From Eunapius fragilis (taxonomy: Eukaryota; Porifera; Demospongiae; Spongillida; Spongillidae), in NCBI GenBank assembly GCA_963681505.1, contig OY811991.1, forward strand, positions 4,686,387 to 4,750,386: 64,000 bases of DNA, in the 5' to 3' direction. Positions within the stretch are counted from its first letter, which is position 1; every line of letters begins with the position of its first letter. The notes below the pieces were generated by a model that saw only the letters and a list, made by a program, of their open reading frames with translations, ran no database searches and was not told the DNA's origin. The translations under genes were made by a program, and so were the position numbers. Shown piece after piece: positions 12,287 to 23,636 of the stretch.

Positions 12287-13080
12287 TCAGACATCGGGAT
12301 CTGAGTAGTGTGCTGGTTTCTTGATCATCCGTCCATACCTAGTGATAATTGTACTGCGTGTCTGCCCATCACACAGTTGTCTGTCTGGTCCTTGAGTGGG
12401 TGGGTGTGTTGCCATTGTATCTTGGGATAATTGCAATGTTGTTGAGGTTGGTTTCCCAGCCGATCCAGTGTTACTAGCCTGAGAGTCAGATAATCCAGGA
12501 ACTGTAGCCGCTACAGCTGATGATCCTTTGTCAACAGAATCAGATAACTGTCCAGGGGCTACATCTCCAACAACTAGCCTCGGTACCTCGGGTATTACTG
12601 CTGTTGGATCACCTTGTTCACACTCTGGTACTTCCGCCGTTCCCTTCTCACTATCCACTGTTCCCTTTTCTGTAGCTGTCATCTGATCTGCATGTCTCTT
12701 CCATACCCCTCCCCCATCTGTCTCCACTTGGTATGATTTGCTGCCTAGTTTGGATAGTACTCTTGCAGTTGCCACCGAGAATGACCAGGCCTGTAACATC
12801 TCACCATGACTCTGTTTCCAGTATCAAAACAGCGCTCTGCCGCTGCAGACCTTGACAATATCTGTCGAGTGACATTCTTAAACACTGAGTCCCTTAAGCC
12901 TGGCTTCAAGAGGCTGAGTCTGCATCGTAGGTCCCTCCCAATCATCAGAGTAGCAGGTGTTGCTTCTGTAGTGGAGTGCCTAGCGTTTCGGTAGTTCAGT
13001 AGGAAACTTGCCAGTCGGTGCTGCAGTGTGTGTCCGTCTCCTTTGGATACTCTCAATGCGTGTTTTAGTGTTTGGACAAA
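12287..13080 (-). pseudogene. gypsy integrase C-terminus and tail
   Basis: ERFVQTLKHALRVSKGDG continues to LLNYRNARHSTTEATPATLM and GNRVMVRCYRPGHSRWQ. This is the end of the integrase core and the chromatin-side C-terminal region. A frame change near 12770 leads into a Thr/Gly/Pro-rich tail ending GRMIKKPAHYSDPDV. Confidence 0.75.
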
Positions 13081-13084
13081 GCGT

Positions 13085-13399
13085 TCATTCAGCTAGCCAA
13101 TTCCTTCCCAGCAATGGTGGTCCAACTCCGTCCACAACTAGCAGTAGTAGTTTACTGTGACTCCTTCCCTTTTGCACATTCACCGTTATTTGTCCATGAC
13201 GGTACAATTTCTCACCCGTGTAAGTCTTGAGGCAGGCCTTGGATTTGTGGATAGGTAAGTGGGAAAACCATTCCTGGTACATGTATATTCGGTAAGGCAG
13301 TAGAGAAACTGCTGCTCCAGTAACGAGTTCCATTTTCAAACACTGACCTTCAATTGAAACCTCATCATACAAGGGTTTCCCTTCTTTCCATTGTTCCAT
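13085..13399 (-). pseudogene. gypsy protease with mutated catalytic Asp
   Basis: The frame contains MELVTGAAVSLLPYRIY, where the family has D-T-G-A: the catalytic Asp is Val. GPPLLGRNWLAE at the end is the normal boundary before RT, but RT is absent because of the internal deletion. Confidence 0.75.
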
Positions 13400-13510
13400 T
13401 CCCAGTGCATGTACCTCTCCCCAGTTTACTGTCTCTTCTTCCTCTGTACTGTCTTGTCCTTCCAGTGTTTTAGCAGCTCCTTGTGCTCTTCTGCTTGCAC
13501 CAGCCTTAAG

Positions 13511-13984
13511 CTATCTTTTCTTTGTTCTGTATGCCCTCTCAATGTGACCCTGCTTCTTACAGTACTTACACTGTTCCTTAATAAACCTGCACTGTTGAGA
13601 GTCGTGGTTACCATCGCAATAGTAGCAGCGACCTAGTTGTCGCGGTAGACGGTGTACTTCTCGTGCATTAGTCTCATGACACTGTGCCGCGTCTTTCGCA
13701 GCTCTTTCAGCCATCTCAGCTTCATCAGCAGCTAGTTTGAAAGTTAAGTCTTGCCTTGACAGGAGGCGTCGTTGTACCTTCTCGTCTCTCATTCCACATA
13801 GTAGCCTATCTCTGAGAGTGTCCGACAAGCTTGTTCCAAAATCACAGTGTTCAGCGAGCTTCTGTATTACGGCAACGTATGACTTAAATTTTTCCCCTTC
13901 CATCTGATTCCGCTTATGGAAACGGAAACGTTCAGCAATTACAATTGGTTTAGGAACCAAGTGCGCGGTGAGAGCGTCCATCAA
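13511..13984 (-). pseudogene. gag fragment with two zinc knuckles
   Basis: Frame of about 157 codons. RDRLLCGMRDEKVQRRLL is a typical gypsy gag segment. The first knuckle is CYYCDGNHDSQQC. The second (CKYCKKQGHIERAY) has Tyr in place of the last Cys, so it would not bind zinc normally. The upstream part of gag is frameshifted. Confidence 0.75.
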
Positions 13985-14231
13985 CTACTTGTACATACAG
14001 GCTGCCGGTTTATTAGGAGCCATATTGCGCGTAGCAACCCATAAGTGTCTCTTCCAATACAGCAGAGGAACACGTCTTTCTTTTGTTCATCTTCTACCTT
14101 ATTCGCCGCGAAGTAGTGGTTTAGCCTTTATAGGTAGCTGCTCCAACTTTCCACCGCTGCATCGAACTCGCCTATTTTCCCCAATAGAAACTGCCATAAT
14201 GCCTGTTCCGAAATCCCACCCTCGTCGCCAA

Positions 14232-14365
14232 TGTGAAGTTCCCAAAAGCCGATTCTCACAAAGCACCATGCACATGTGAGATACACGTAGCCTAATTACA
14301 AATCACACTACTACAATACGATATTATGTATAAATAGGATATGCAATACTTTCATATACACCACA
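14232..14365 (-). repeat. 5' LTR of the deleted gypsy element
   Basis: 134 bases with the same TG...CA ends as 12134-12273. The adjacent minus-strand sequence is the likely primer-binding site. Confidence 0.8.
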
Positions 14366-15232
14366 CTATACAAAGATTTACCTTTGTGCAAGGGTAAAGG
14401 AATCCTTAGGTCAAAGGCTGGGTCTCATGGTTGCTAGCAGACATCAAGAATGGTGTTTCCACCAGATAAATCAGGACACCATTCCCCCCTCCCTCCATAT
14501 GACTCCCAAGATGAGGTGTACTATCATCACAGCATAAACCACTTCATATAATTTAGCAGTAAATATGATACCCTATACAATTGTCTACACGTAGATGATA
14601 TGCATCATAAAGAATGGTTAACTAGGATTTAATGATTCAGGCACAGAATACTATTCTGCATACAACATGGGTGCACAAATGTTACTGTGTACAAGCAAAA
14701 CTTGCCTTTGACACTGTCAGAGATGTTAGCTATTAAATAAGATGATCTCATAAATGAAAGAGGTGGTTTAGGCTTTGATAACAGTACACCTCATCTAGGG
14801 AGTGCACGATTTAGACCTTGAGGTTTTAGATCTGAAAACAGACAAAGCTATTTCCCTTATTATAGCATTTTAATCTAATGACTAGTTCTGTGCTCCAGCG
14901 TCTATAAATAGCCCGTGCTTATTACTGGTCACTGCTGGCTGGATAGCAATCACTCAGCTGCAGCAGCTGCCTGACTACTAGTTGGAAAACAACTTCGGTG
15001 AGCCAGTTCAACTAGATACTCAGCGCAGTGGGAGCATCCCAAAGACGGAATTACTAAAAAAAAAAATGATAGTTCACACTAATTCATTGTGGCATCATTA
15101 TTGTCTCCATAACATTAACACACTCACTTTACTATGCAAACACAACAGTGATTATGTGATTTTTATTGAGCTCAACTGTGCTTAACCGAATACTACACAC
15201 AGAACTTATTATCACATGTGGTATTTCTTCAG
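14366..15232. other. Intron sequence upstream of the death-effector-like exon
   Basis: AT-rich with an A run near 15056-15065. No exon or repeat recognised before the acceptor at 15232. Confidence 0.4.
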
Positions 15233-15462
15233 GACAAGGAAGGTGTTCTATATAAAAGTGAGATTAAAGCTCTACTTGAGAGGATCAGCCAAGAGAATTT
15301 AAGCAAATTAGAGACGGCCCTTGAACTAAAGGCAGGAATCATTAATGCTTCTGAGGAGAAAGCCTTACCCATATGTCGATGGTCTTGCAAAATGGGACAT
15401 CTAGCACGCTCACACCTTGTCTATCATTTGGAAAGAATTGGCCTGTCTGGATTGGCAGAAAG
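15233..15462 (+). CDS. Death-effector-like domain exon of the ROCO gene
   Basis: Bounded by TTTCTTCAG (ends 15232) and AG|GTACGT (15463). The phase-0 start matches the COR exon donor at 11082. It encodes about 76 residues, predicted helical: EIKALLERISQENLSKLETA, then MGHLARSHLVYHLERIGLSG. The final ERIGLSGL is close to, but not exactly, the RxDL element of death effector domains. DED-like is my best reading; another death-fold subtype is possible. It ends in phase 2. Confidence 0.65.
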
Positions 15463-15558
15463 GTACGTATTATAATCAAATGTATGTTGTGTGCATACCA
15501 TAGTACTCATTGCCTTGTACATCAGCTGTACGATTGATTATTTATTTATTATTTCTAG

Positions 15559-15641
15559 CCTTGATGGTGAATATTTTCCTAAAACTACTGAAGAACATAA
15601 CAATCAGGATCCAGCACATGTGAGGAAATGTTATATGTTCT
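15559..15641 (+). CDS. Small linker exon of the ROCO gene
   Basis: Acceptor TATTTCTAG (ends 15558) and donor TTCT|GTAAGT (15642). The phase-2 to phase-1 joins work: the first base completes Ser, then LDGEYFPKTTEEHNNQ. It is a hydrophilic linker between the DED-like and the first death-domain exon. Confidence 0.6.
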
Positions 15642-15695
15642 GTAAGTTCTTATCCACGTGTATGATCCATTATAATGTATTGCAGGTGTTTTCAG

Positions 15696-15927
15696 TGGTG
15701 ACTGATAAGGAGTTGGTCATTTGTTCATCCCACATTGGTGGTGATGCTGACCTCTCCATTCTTGCTAAACATCTTGGTATTCCTCCTGAAAACACCACCA
15801 ACCCTCCCAGAGATGCTCTGGCTATACTTAAGCAGTGGAAGCAACAGCATTCATCACGAGCCTACAAGCAGACCTTGGTTGAGATATTCAACACCAGCAG
15901 AAAAGAATTTGAAAAAGCATCAAGGGC
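15696..15927 (+). CDS. Death-type domain exon of the ROCO gene
   Basis: Acceptor GTGTTTTCAG (ends 15695; the nearer AG at 15685 would bring a stop) and donor GC|GTACGT at 15928. It encodes TDKELVICSSHIG then LSILAKHLGIPPENT and ALAILKQWKQQHSSRAYKQT, the helices of a death domain. It starts with two bases of a split codon (phase 1 in) and ends in phase 2, which matches the last exon. Confidence 0.75.
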
Positions 15928-16123
15928 GTACGTTCTGGCATGCTACATGGTCATATATGTATATGTGGCATAATCTGGTATTATATTCCATTGTTGGAGT
16001 ATGCATGATAGTCATAGCTGTATTTCAAGTTACACCCATGTAAAAATTCGGAACATTGAAAAAAAATTTCTTTATGCAACACTTAATGTGATGTATTGCC
16101 CAGCTGAAATATCTTCTGTTAAC

Positions 16124-16575
16124 GTCTATTGTCCTGAGTGTCCACCCGGGGGGTACAATTGGACACCCGGGTGGACAGCGCAAAAAGTTTTTGCCGTTAG
16201 GTCATGGAAGGGACCTAGTTGCATTTAACGGTACTGGCTTTTAGAACAAGTCTTTTTAGGATCAGGCCGAAGGTTTAAATCCTTTTGATACCAGTAGAAC
16301 GAGCCGTGCTAGCAGACCTATCCATTACACTCCATGCAGTACATCGTATACGAGCAATGGCCTAATGGATAGGTCCGCTAGCACGGCTCGTTTTACAGGT
16401 ATCAAAAGAATTTAAGCCTTACTTATCTCGGCCAGATCATAAAAAGACTTCTTCTATAAGCCAGTATCGTTAAATGCAATTTGGCTCCTTCCATGAGTGA
16501 ACGGCAAAACCTTTTTTTGCTGTCCTTAGGGTTAGTAATTGTACGCCCGGGTGGACACTCAGGACAATATTGGAC
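16124..16575. repeat. Foldback element F2 in the last ROCO intron
   Basis: A left arm (about 16124-16335) beginning GTCTATTGTCCTGAGTGTCC pairs with a right arm (about 16360-16575) ending GGACACTCAGGACAATATTG. The loop is only about 25 bases. The arms agree over almost their whole length with scattered mismatches. No ORF or transposase. Confidence 0.85.
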
Positions 16576-17139
16576 ATTGAACATCTCACAGATGATCTCA
16601 TATACCAACCTCCTACAAGTATAAAAAAATAAACACAAATATAATTAATAATGTAAATGGCTGAGATGTTAGAATTTGTCATCTCTCTGTGTACACCTCC
16701 GAGGAGTTGTCAATCCCATATCAGTAACACCTGAAATTCTAACTTAGTTAACTTTGATCCACACCAGCAGGTTCTGTTAGGAATCTAGATTCCTTTTGAA
16801 TAGGTTCATCCTCTATGGACCTGATATGGTTGGGACCAAGTGCACACTCATCTTCCTTAGGCTAATAAAATCAAAACTCATCTAGAGTAGTAAGTGAAGT
16901 TTATCAATGAAAGAGAATATTTGTATCTGTTGGTACTCTATTCACCAAAGATAATTTGATTGCACGTCCATAAATGAAGAACATTAACGTTTGAAATTAA
17001 CGGGGATACGTGTATCTCACTAACTATTAATACTTTTCAGTTACAATATTGGGGTATTCACTGTTTAAAGCTTCAATTCTGCATGCAATTCTGTATTTTG
17101 GACTTGATTTGGCACCACATTGATTTTTGGTTTCTATGC

Positions 17140-17536
17140 GATTTGAGAATCCATAGCAACACCCTGCATCTTTTTTCTGTGTTCCATTCCCAACGTGCAA
17201 GTTTTTGCCATTTTTACTTGTGTTGTGCCAACAAGCAGTTCCAAAACCAACAAAGAATGATGAAGCAGTTGAAAGCTGAGAAACCCGTCATGTTTTGCTA
17301 GTCTCTGTTTGTAGAAATGGTTGTTTCATGTGAGAGCTTCTGCCTTGGATTCTCACTGAAAATAGCAACTGTCTATAAAGAGGTGGGCAGAAGGCTAGTG
17401 TGAAGCAAGAAACTTGAATTGTTTCGTTTTTCATTGTTGGCTTTGCAGCCTCATGTTTGCACAAGCCACATACAAAGGGGAAAGGTGCTGTTTGAGAATG
17501 GAACACAAAAAAGCAGAAATGGATGTTGCTACAAAT
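17140..17536. repeat. Foldback element F3 in the last ROCO intron
   Basis: The left arm (GTGTTCCATTCCCAA near 17180) pairs with the right arm (GAATGGAACAC near 17495), and the pairing extends inward to about 17285/17400. It is more diverged than F2 and unrelated in sequence. Confidence 0.65.
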
Positions 17537-17787
17537 TCTTGCTATCAATAACAAATTAATGTGGTTACTTAATTGAGTCCTAAATACTTGAAATTAGATG
17601 AAAATTTGAAGCTCTAAAAAGTGATACAATTAGGGATTCAAAAGGCTTTATCTCATTATCGCAGGTAAAAAGTTACCCATGATGTTTCCTCTCCTTCATT
17701 ATAATAGGCATGGTTTCAAATTAGTTGAACTGAGTTTTTCATGTCTAGTAACAACACTGGCTTCACTTTCCTCTCCCTCCTTTACAG

Positions 17788-18067
17788 CCTTAATGGAGAT
17801 GGTCCAGAGCTGCCTAACATGAAGACTCTACTGAGCAGCCTAAAATGTGCTCCAGATTGGTATAAACTTGGACTGAATCTAGGGATTGAACGCAGTGACC
17901 TATCTATAATTGAAGCTAACCATCAACAATGCGAATATAGATTACAAAAGATGCTGGAAAAATGGCTGGATGTATGCACAAACCCCACATGGAGAGTAGT
18001 TGTAACTGCCTTGCGAAATATTGGAAAGAATCAACTAGCCAGTGAAATAGAACGAAAGAACTGCTAA
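17788..18067 (+). CDS. Terminal death domain exon of the ROCO gene
   Basis: Acceptor CTCCTTTACAG (ends 17787); phase 2 joins the donor at 15927 to make Ala. It encodes a clear death domain of about 93 residues: APDWYKLGLNLGIERSDLSI, then CEYRLQKMLEKWLDV and TWRVVVTALRNIGKNQLASE, ending IERKNC and TAA at 18065-18067. Death domains mediate homotypic assembly of signalling complexes. The full product would be ROC-COR, DED-like, death, death; this arrangement rests on splice-phase agreement, not on transcript data. Confidence 0.8.
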
Positions 18068-18171
18068 CCACAATATCATAGAACATGGTAGTACATCACA
18101 TATTGCACATATTACACATGTAAATGTACATGATACAAGCACCTCAAGATGCACACACCGCTACATGTCTA

Positions 18172-18172
<1 letters not shown>

Positions 18173-18204
<32 letters not shown>
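18173..18204. repeat. (CA)n microsatellite
   Basis: About 16 CA units just downstream of the ROCO gene stop. Confidence 0.95.
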
Positions 18205-18205
<1 letters not shown>

Positions 18206-18949
18206 CTAAACGTACATATCATACAGACACATGCATCACAATGTGTACACTTCATTTGCATGCAGCGCACAGCAATAGATGTTGTAATTCTACTGTACCC
18301 TTTGATATGTTGTAAATGTAAGGGACTATGTCACCTTGCAAAACTTAGCACACATGTAAGGGGGGTCTCTACACTGTGGAACACCAAACTCCATTCATCG
18401 GATCCTTGTCCATGCAGTCCCCAGCAATCAGCCTCTAACCTCTACACTCTGTCCACATGTGTCCTCTGTGCACACACTTGGCTTTCAGCCAATGTGGTTT
18501 GTAAAGTGGTCGTTCATTCATTACGTTGGGCCAATGCTTAGTGTTCTGCCTAGAGGATCATGGGAACGTTCTTTACCCCTTCTATGATGATGCCTTGTGC
18601 TGAACATACAGCCTTCACGTTTTACATTGCAATGCATCCAATTCAATTGCATGTGTGATTGAGAATACTTTTATTACTTGTTTATTTTGGAGTTGTTTCA
18701 ATAATACACTTGCACTCCTTTAAGATGAGGTGGACACTGTGGATCTCATATGGACTATGTGCACCAACCATACAGGCAAACCTTCCAAGGTGGCTGCTGT
18801 ACAGTACTAGCAGAGATAATATATAGACTGGTACTAGTCCATCTAGTTCTCTGATAATGAAGTAATATGGATGGAAATAGCTCTGAATGACCTGCTAACT
18901 TAATATTTTAAGATCAATACATGTATAACCTGGGGGCTGGGGCAATGTA

Positions 18950-18951
<2 letters not shown>
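18205..18951. other. Intergenic stretch after the ROCO gene
   Basis: No gene recognised. It probably includes the 3' UTR of the ROCO gene near its start. Confidence 0.35.
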
Positions 18952-18997
<46 letters not shown>

Positions 18998-19012
18998 CAT
19001 ACACACATGTAT
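18952..19012. repeat. (CA)n microsatellite
   Basis: CA run with a few interruptions near its right end. Confidence 0.95.
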
Positions 19013-19199
19013 GCATCCTGCTCATCAAAACTGAATGGTACTTTGTGAAAGTGAAAGGATTATTTTATCTAAACATTGGAAGTCTATTATTTGGATTAAC
19101 CTAGGCATACACACACCTGTAACTACTGACTCCAGCCGTGAGCATTATTTTAGATGGTGCTGGAAATGTGTGCAACAAAAATCAAACTTACTGAAAAAG

Positions 19200-19271
19200 G
19201 TCACACCCTCCTCTGGAACTATGGATTTATCATTGCATCCCCCTCTCGCAAAAAAATTCTGGATCCGTCCC
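19200..19271 (-). mobile_element. Single end of a CAGGGRCGGATCCAG hAT-like element
   Basis: CTGGATCCGTCCCTG at 19257-19271 is the right terminus of the family seen at 7553-8004 and 29706-31156. No matching opposite end is visible to the left, so it is a truncated copy. Confidence 0.55.
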
Positions 19272-19740
19272 TGCATCATACCACTGACCACTCTAGAAGC
19301 CATGGAAACATCCCTAAAGAATGGGGACTTCGCTTGCAATATGATATATTTGCACACATGCTTTAATTTAGCATTCAAAAATAAATTTATTTCATTAACA
19401 CGTATTTCTGCACCTCAAGCCCATGCATGGTTTAAACTGCAGCCTTCACCAAAGATAGGTCTTGCGTTGATGCCTGATGAAGCACAGGTCATTTTAAAAT
19501 GGAGGCTTGGCCTTCCTTTGACACCTGATGGCACTCCATGCCCACTTTATCATCACAATATGGATGCTTGGGGACACCACATGCTTACTTGTCGTTCTGG
19601 GGGTGATGTGATAACCAGACACAACCAGCTAAGAGACTGCATTGCTGACTTCTGCCACAAGGCATGCCTTTCCCCACAAATTGAGAAAGGAAGTGATGTT
19701 TGGAGTAGCCCTGTGTTGAATAGAGGAAGCATCAAACAGC
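19272..19740 (+). pseudogene. RLE-type retrotransposon fragment with CCHC-like motif
   Basis: The plus-strand frame reads PQAHAWFKLQPSPKIGLALM, then a zinc pattern within CPLYHHNMDAWGHHMLTC, then GGDVITRHNQLRDCIADFC. This corresponds to the segment between RT and nuclease in the copies at 26280-27205 and 37985-38710. RT and the RPAD nuclease part are missing, and the frame leaves the homology near 19740. Confidence 0.65.
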
Positions 19741-20035
19741 AACTGAAACTGTTTATTTTTATGGACAGAATCTTTTGGGTCATTTGAGACTCAAGCAACT
19801 CATCAATAGAAATGACTTCTGCTGGGGAAACACTGGAATTAAAGTGGTCCCCAAAGAATGGAGAAGATGATGACTAGTGTTGGTAGCAAAGCCTGACATT
19901 GAAAACGAAGACATGAATGCTACTGATGAGTGCCAGGTGGAGTCATTGTTGGGAGCAATTCCTGAAGAGTTCTAAACTTGGCAAGCCTTGCCATATAACC
20001 CATTCCTTGCATGCCTAATGGCTGACTGGATGTTG

Positions 20036-21330
<1,295 letters not shown>

Positions 21331-21339
21331 GTTCGATGC

Positions 21340-21470
21340 GGTGATTGACTAGTCTCGTACCCCGACCCTCAATCCCATAGCTGCGGGTGGATTACATCAC
21401 CGCTACGTGGAAGAGGAACGATCTCACGGTCATTGGGTTGTCTTACAACAGGTTCCCTCACAAGCAATTT
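21340..21470 (-). pseudogene. RLE-type fragment, continuation across copy A
   Basis: The minus strand reads LLVREPVVRQPND from about 21460. This continues the reading GGLVIQRHNEIRDALGDLA that stops at about 23070, so copy A (21479-23066) is inserted in this retrotransposon. Confidence 0.55.
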
Positions 21471-21877
21471 ATATGCAACAAGTAATAAAAACATTCTCTA
21501 CACGAGAAGGTTGGTGGTATATAGGAATCAAAGGTGATGGTGGTGTAAAAAGCAAGGGAACAAGGCTTCTGATTGAAAAGGAAAAATGAAATAGACCTAT
21601 ATTAGCAACATTGTCATATTTAAATGTGCGTGCTAATATAGGTCTATTTCATTTTTCCTTTTCAATCAGAAACCTTGTTCCCTTGCTTTTTACACCACCA
21701 TCACCTTTGATTCCTATATACCACCAACCTTCTCGTGTAGAGAATGTTTGTATTACTTGTTTCCTAAATTTTTCTGGTGGATTTGGTATTGTATTTATAG
21801 TTCTTGAAACGCATAGAATCAGGTAGCATAAACGTCAACTTGCGCAATGATGACAGGTTTATATTAGAATCTGCAAT

Positions 21878-22100
21878 AGACAACTTCACGATCTGATTAT
21901 TTTGTACTCCGGATGTGATGTCACCTAGTCACTACGAAGAAGTCCGTTGTTGTCTCTTTGTTGTCTCTAGCTTTTACTGGGCCTCATATAGTTACATCGT
22001 TGTGGGGCCCAATAAAAGCTAGAGACAACAACGGACTTCTTCGTAGTGTCTAGGTGACATCACATCCGGAGTACAAAATAATCAGATCGTGAAGTTGTCT
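21878..22100. mobile_element. Nearly perfect nested foldback F4
   Basis: A 223-base palindrome, AGACAACTTCACGATCTG at one end and its complement at the other, with one short duplication (GTCTCTTTGTT region) in the left arm. In copy C the corresponding place reads CTGCAATTCTGTTGAGG without interruption. F4 is therefore an insertion, with AT on both sides as a 2 bp duplication. Confidence 0.9.
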
Positions 22101-22394
22101 ATTCTGTTGAGGTGTGTACCAAATATTACACTAGTCCCCAGACTATCTCCATTGAGGATTGATAAAGGTTAAAAGCGAAGCCATATAATACAAAGGATAA
22201 ATGTACTCTAAGTAAACTGATCTCACGCTATAATCAGATAAACCATGCACCACAATACATGACCAAATTGACGTAAGCAACTTTGGCGTTATACAAACAC
22301 ATTTCAAACAGCGCATATTACTATAAAACGGAGAGACGCAGTGTCTCTACCTCTGTAACTAAATTATTCCTTCCATTTTAGCGATATAACATGC

Positions 22395-22637
22395 ATGCTC
22401 ATAATTTATCGATCCATAATTTATCGATGCCGTAACGTACCTTTGGGTGGTCGTTTTGTTGTTCCTTTCGGTACCGTGCTTGACATACGCACGTTTGGCA
22501 GATGTGGCAGCTTATTTCCACTTTTAAATGCTCGCGAGTTGGAATCAGAATTGTCCTTGAGATTGCATGGTAAAACCATCGAATTTGATAACGCTGGTTA
22601 TATTATACTGGTGCGTCATGAACATTGTGATAGCTGA
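22395..22637 (+). CDS. Small ORF in copy A, conserved in copy C
   Basis: 80-codon frame with GGRFVVPFGTVLDIRTFG and SELSLRLHGKTIEFDNAGYI. Copy C (61066-60827, minus) keeps the same frame, with one in-frame codon indel and several substitutions. I do not recognise the product. It could be real coding sequence or chance. Confidence 0.35.
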   Translation: MLIIYRSIIYRCRNVPLGGRFVVPFGTVLDIRTFGRCGSLFPLLNARELESELSLRLHGKTIEFDNAGYIILVRHEHCDS

Positions 22638-22756
22638 TGTAATGTGCTATTTGAAGATCAACACCAAATAAGGTACAACTAGCTTCAGCTAATTGCCCGA
22701 TCGGTTAGGCATCTAACAGATGCCTTAAGATAACATGCGGACACATCCTGAAGCGA

Positions 22757-22945
22757 TTGGTACACATGGCGTGCTTTACAAACGTTCTTGTCGTGAGTTA
22801 TGCTATCCCGAAGGAAGAAGAAGAAGACGACGGAGGAGAAATTTTAGGTGGGACTGGGTACGGACGATGGGGACAAGTATTTTTGTTCTCTAAAAGTACA
22901 CCGTCTTATGACACATATATAACGCAGAACTGTTCTCCTTTTTGA
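22757..22945 (+). CDS. Second small ORF in copy A, conserved in copy C
   Basis: 62-codon frame with SYAIPKEEEEDDGGEILGG and GRWGQVFLFSKSTPS, stop at 22945. Copy C (60708-60517, minus) keeps the frame with an in-frame change in the acidic run. The antisense frame is also open in C, so strand is uncertain. Function unknown. Confidence 0.3.
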   Translation: MVHMACFTNVLVVSYAIPKEEEEDDGGEILGGTGYGRWGQVFLFSKSTPSYDTYITQNCSPF

Positions 22946-23066
22946 TATTGCTCGATTGCCACTAAAAGCGAAGTTGGCTGTCCCGCTAGACGCGAGTGAC
23001 GTTTTTTTAATGACATTTATGATACTGCAGGATTCCTATATGGAACCTACTCGCGTAGGTTCCGAT

Positions 23067-23615
23067 TGAAGCCAAGTCACCTAGCGCATCCCTAATCTCA
23101 TTATGTCTTTGGATGACTAAACCTCCCTTTCTACAATCAAGGGCATGTACAGTACTGACCACAAATCATAGTAATGGTCGATGATATCGCAGTGCCAGTG
23201 AGTTCTGAAATTCAGTGGCAGATAGATCAAAATGATGGTATGCCATTGGTATCACTGTCAACCATGCTGAGGTCTTTCCATCAATTCCTCGTTGCATGGC
23301 TCTCTTCTTGTTGTTGTCAAAGGTTTGTAAAACTGAATTCAGAAGGTTCTGGTATTGGATTTCAATGTCGTGATTTAATTCACGGTGTAGCTTCGAAAGG
23401 TGGTCTATGTGATTAAATACTGAGAAGAATGAATTACACTTGATTGCATCAACTATATGAGCTGTACATTTTCTTGAATTTGCAAAGGAAGATACAGCTG
23501 TTGATAGAGGATCTCGAATTCCCAGTCCTCCATGACGGGCTGGAAGTGAAAACCGTGTCTTCTCAGAATCACTTACAGTTCCCGGGAATAAAGCTGGCCA
23601 AAATATGTCGCTCAA
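23067..23615 (-). pseudogene. RLE-type retrotransposon, end of RT to CCHC region
   Basis: The minus strand reads RFSLPARHGGLGIRDPLSTA, a conserved segment after the RT core. GKTSAWLTVIPMAYHHFDLS follows, and then, after a short break, HALDCRKGGLVIQRHNEIRD. The sequence is cut by the insertion of copy A at about 23066. Confidence 0.7.
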
Positions 23616-23636
23616 TGCATTGCGCAGGATTTACAT

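Larger units (their letters stand above)
12134..14365 (-). mobile_element. Internally deleted Ty3/gypsy element with short LTRs
   Basis: LTRs at 12134-12273 and 14232-14365 both begin TGTGAAGTTCCC and end CACCACA; they differ by several substitutions and small indels. On the minus strand a likely primer-binding site, TGGCGACGAGGGTGGGAT, follows the 5' LTR. Gag follows (13984-13511), with CYYCDGNHDSQQC and a second knuckle whose last Cys is Tyr. Protease (13399-13085) comes next, then the reading jumps straight to the integrase C-terminus (about 13080-12745) and a variable tail (12799-12287). RT, RNase H and the integrase core are deleted. It lies in the long intron between the COR and death-domain exons. 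Flanks are CCGTA and CTATA, a possible CpG-decayed target duplication. Confidence 0.85.
21479..23066 (+). mobile_element. Foldback-headed element, copy A (nested in an RLE fragment)
   Basis: It starts with a ~280 bp palindrome (21479-21759; arms begin CAAGTAATAAAAAC and end GTATTACTTG). A ~1.1 kb body follows and ends in a short hairpin GGAACCTA...TAGGTTCC (about 23045-23066). The same order is present at 39729-40765 (B) and inverted at 60385-61763 (C). Copy A carries another foldback at 21878-22100. Two small ORFs in the body (22395-22637, 22757-22945) are preserved in C. No known transposase was recognised; mobility is inferred from copy number and insertion into another element. Confidence 0.75.
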
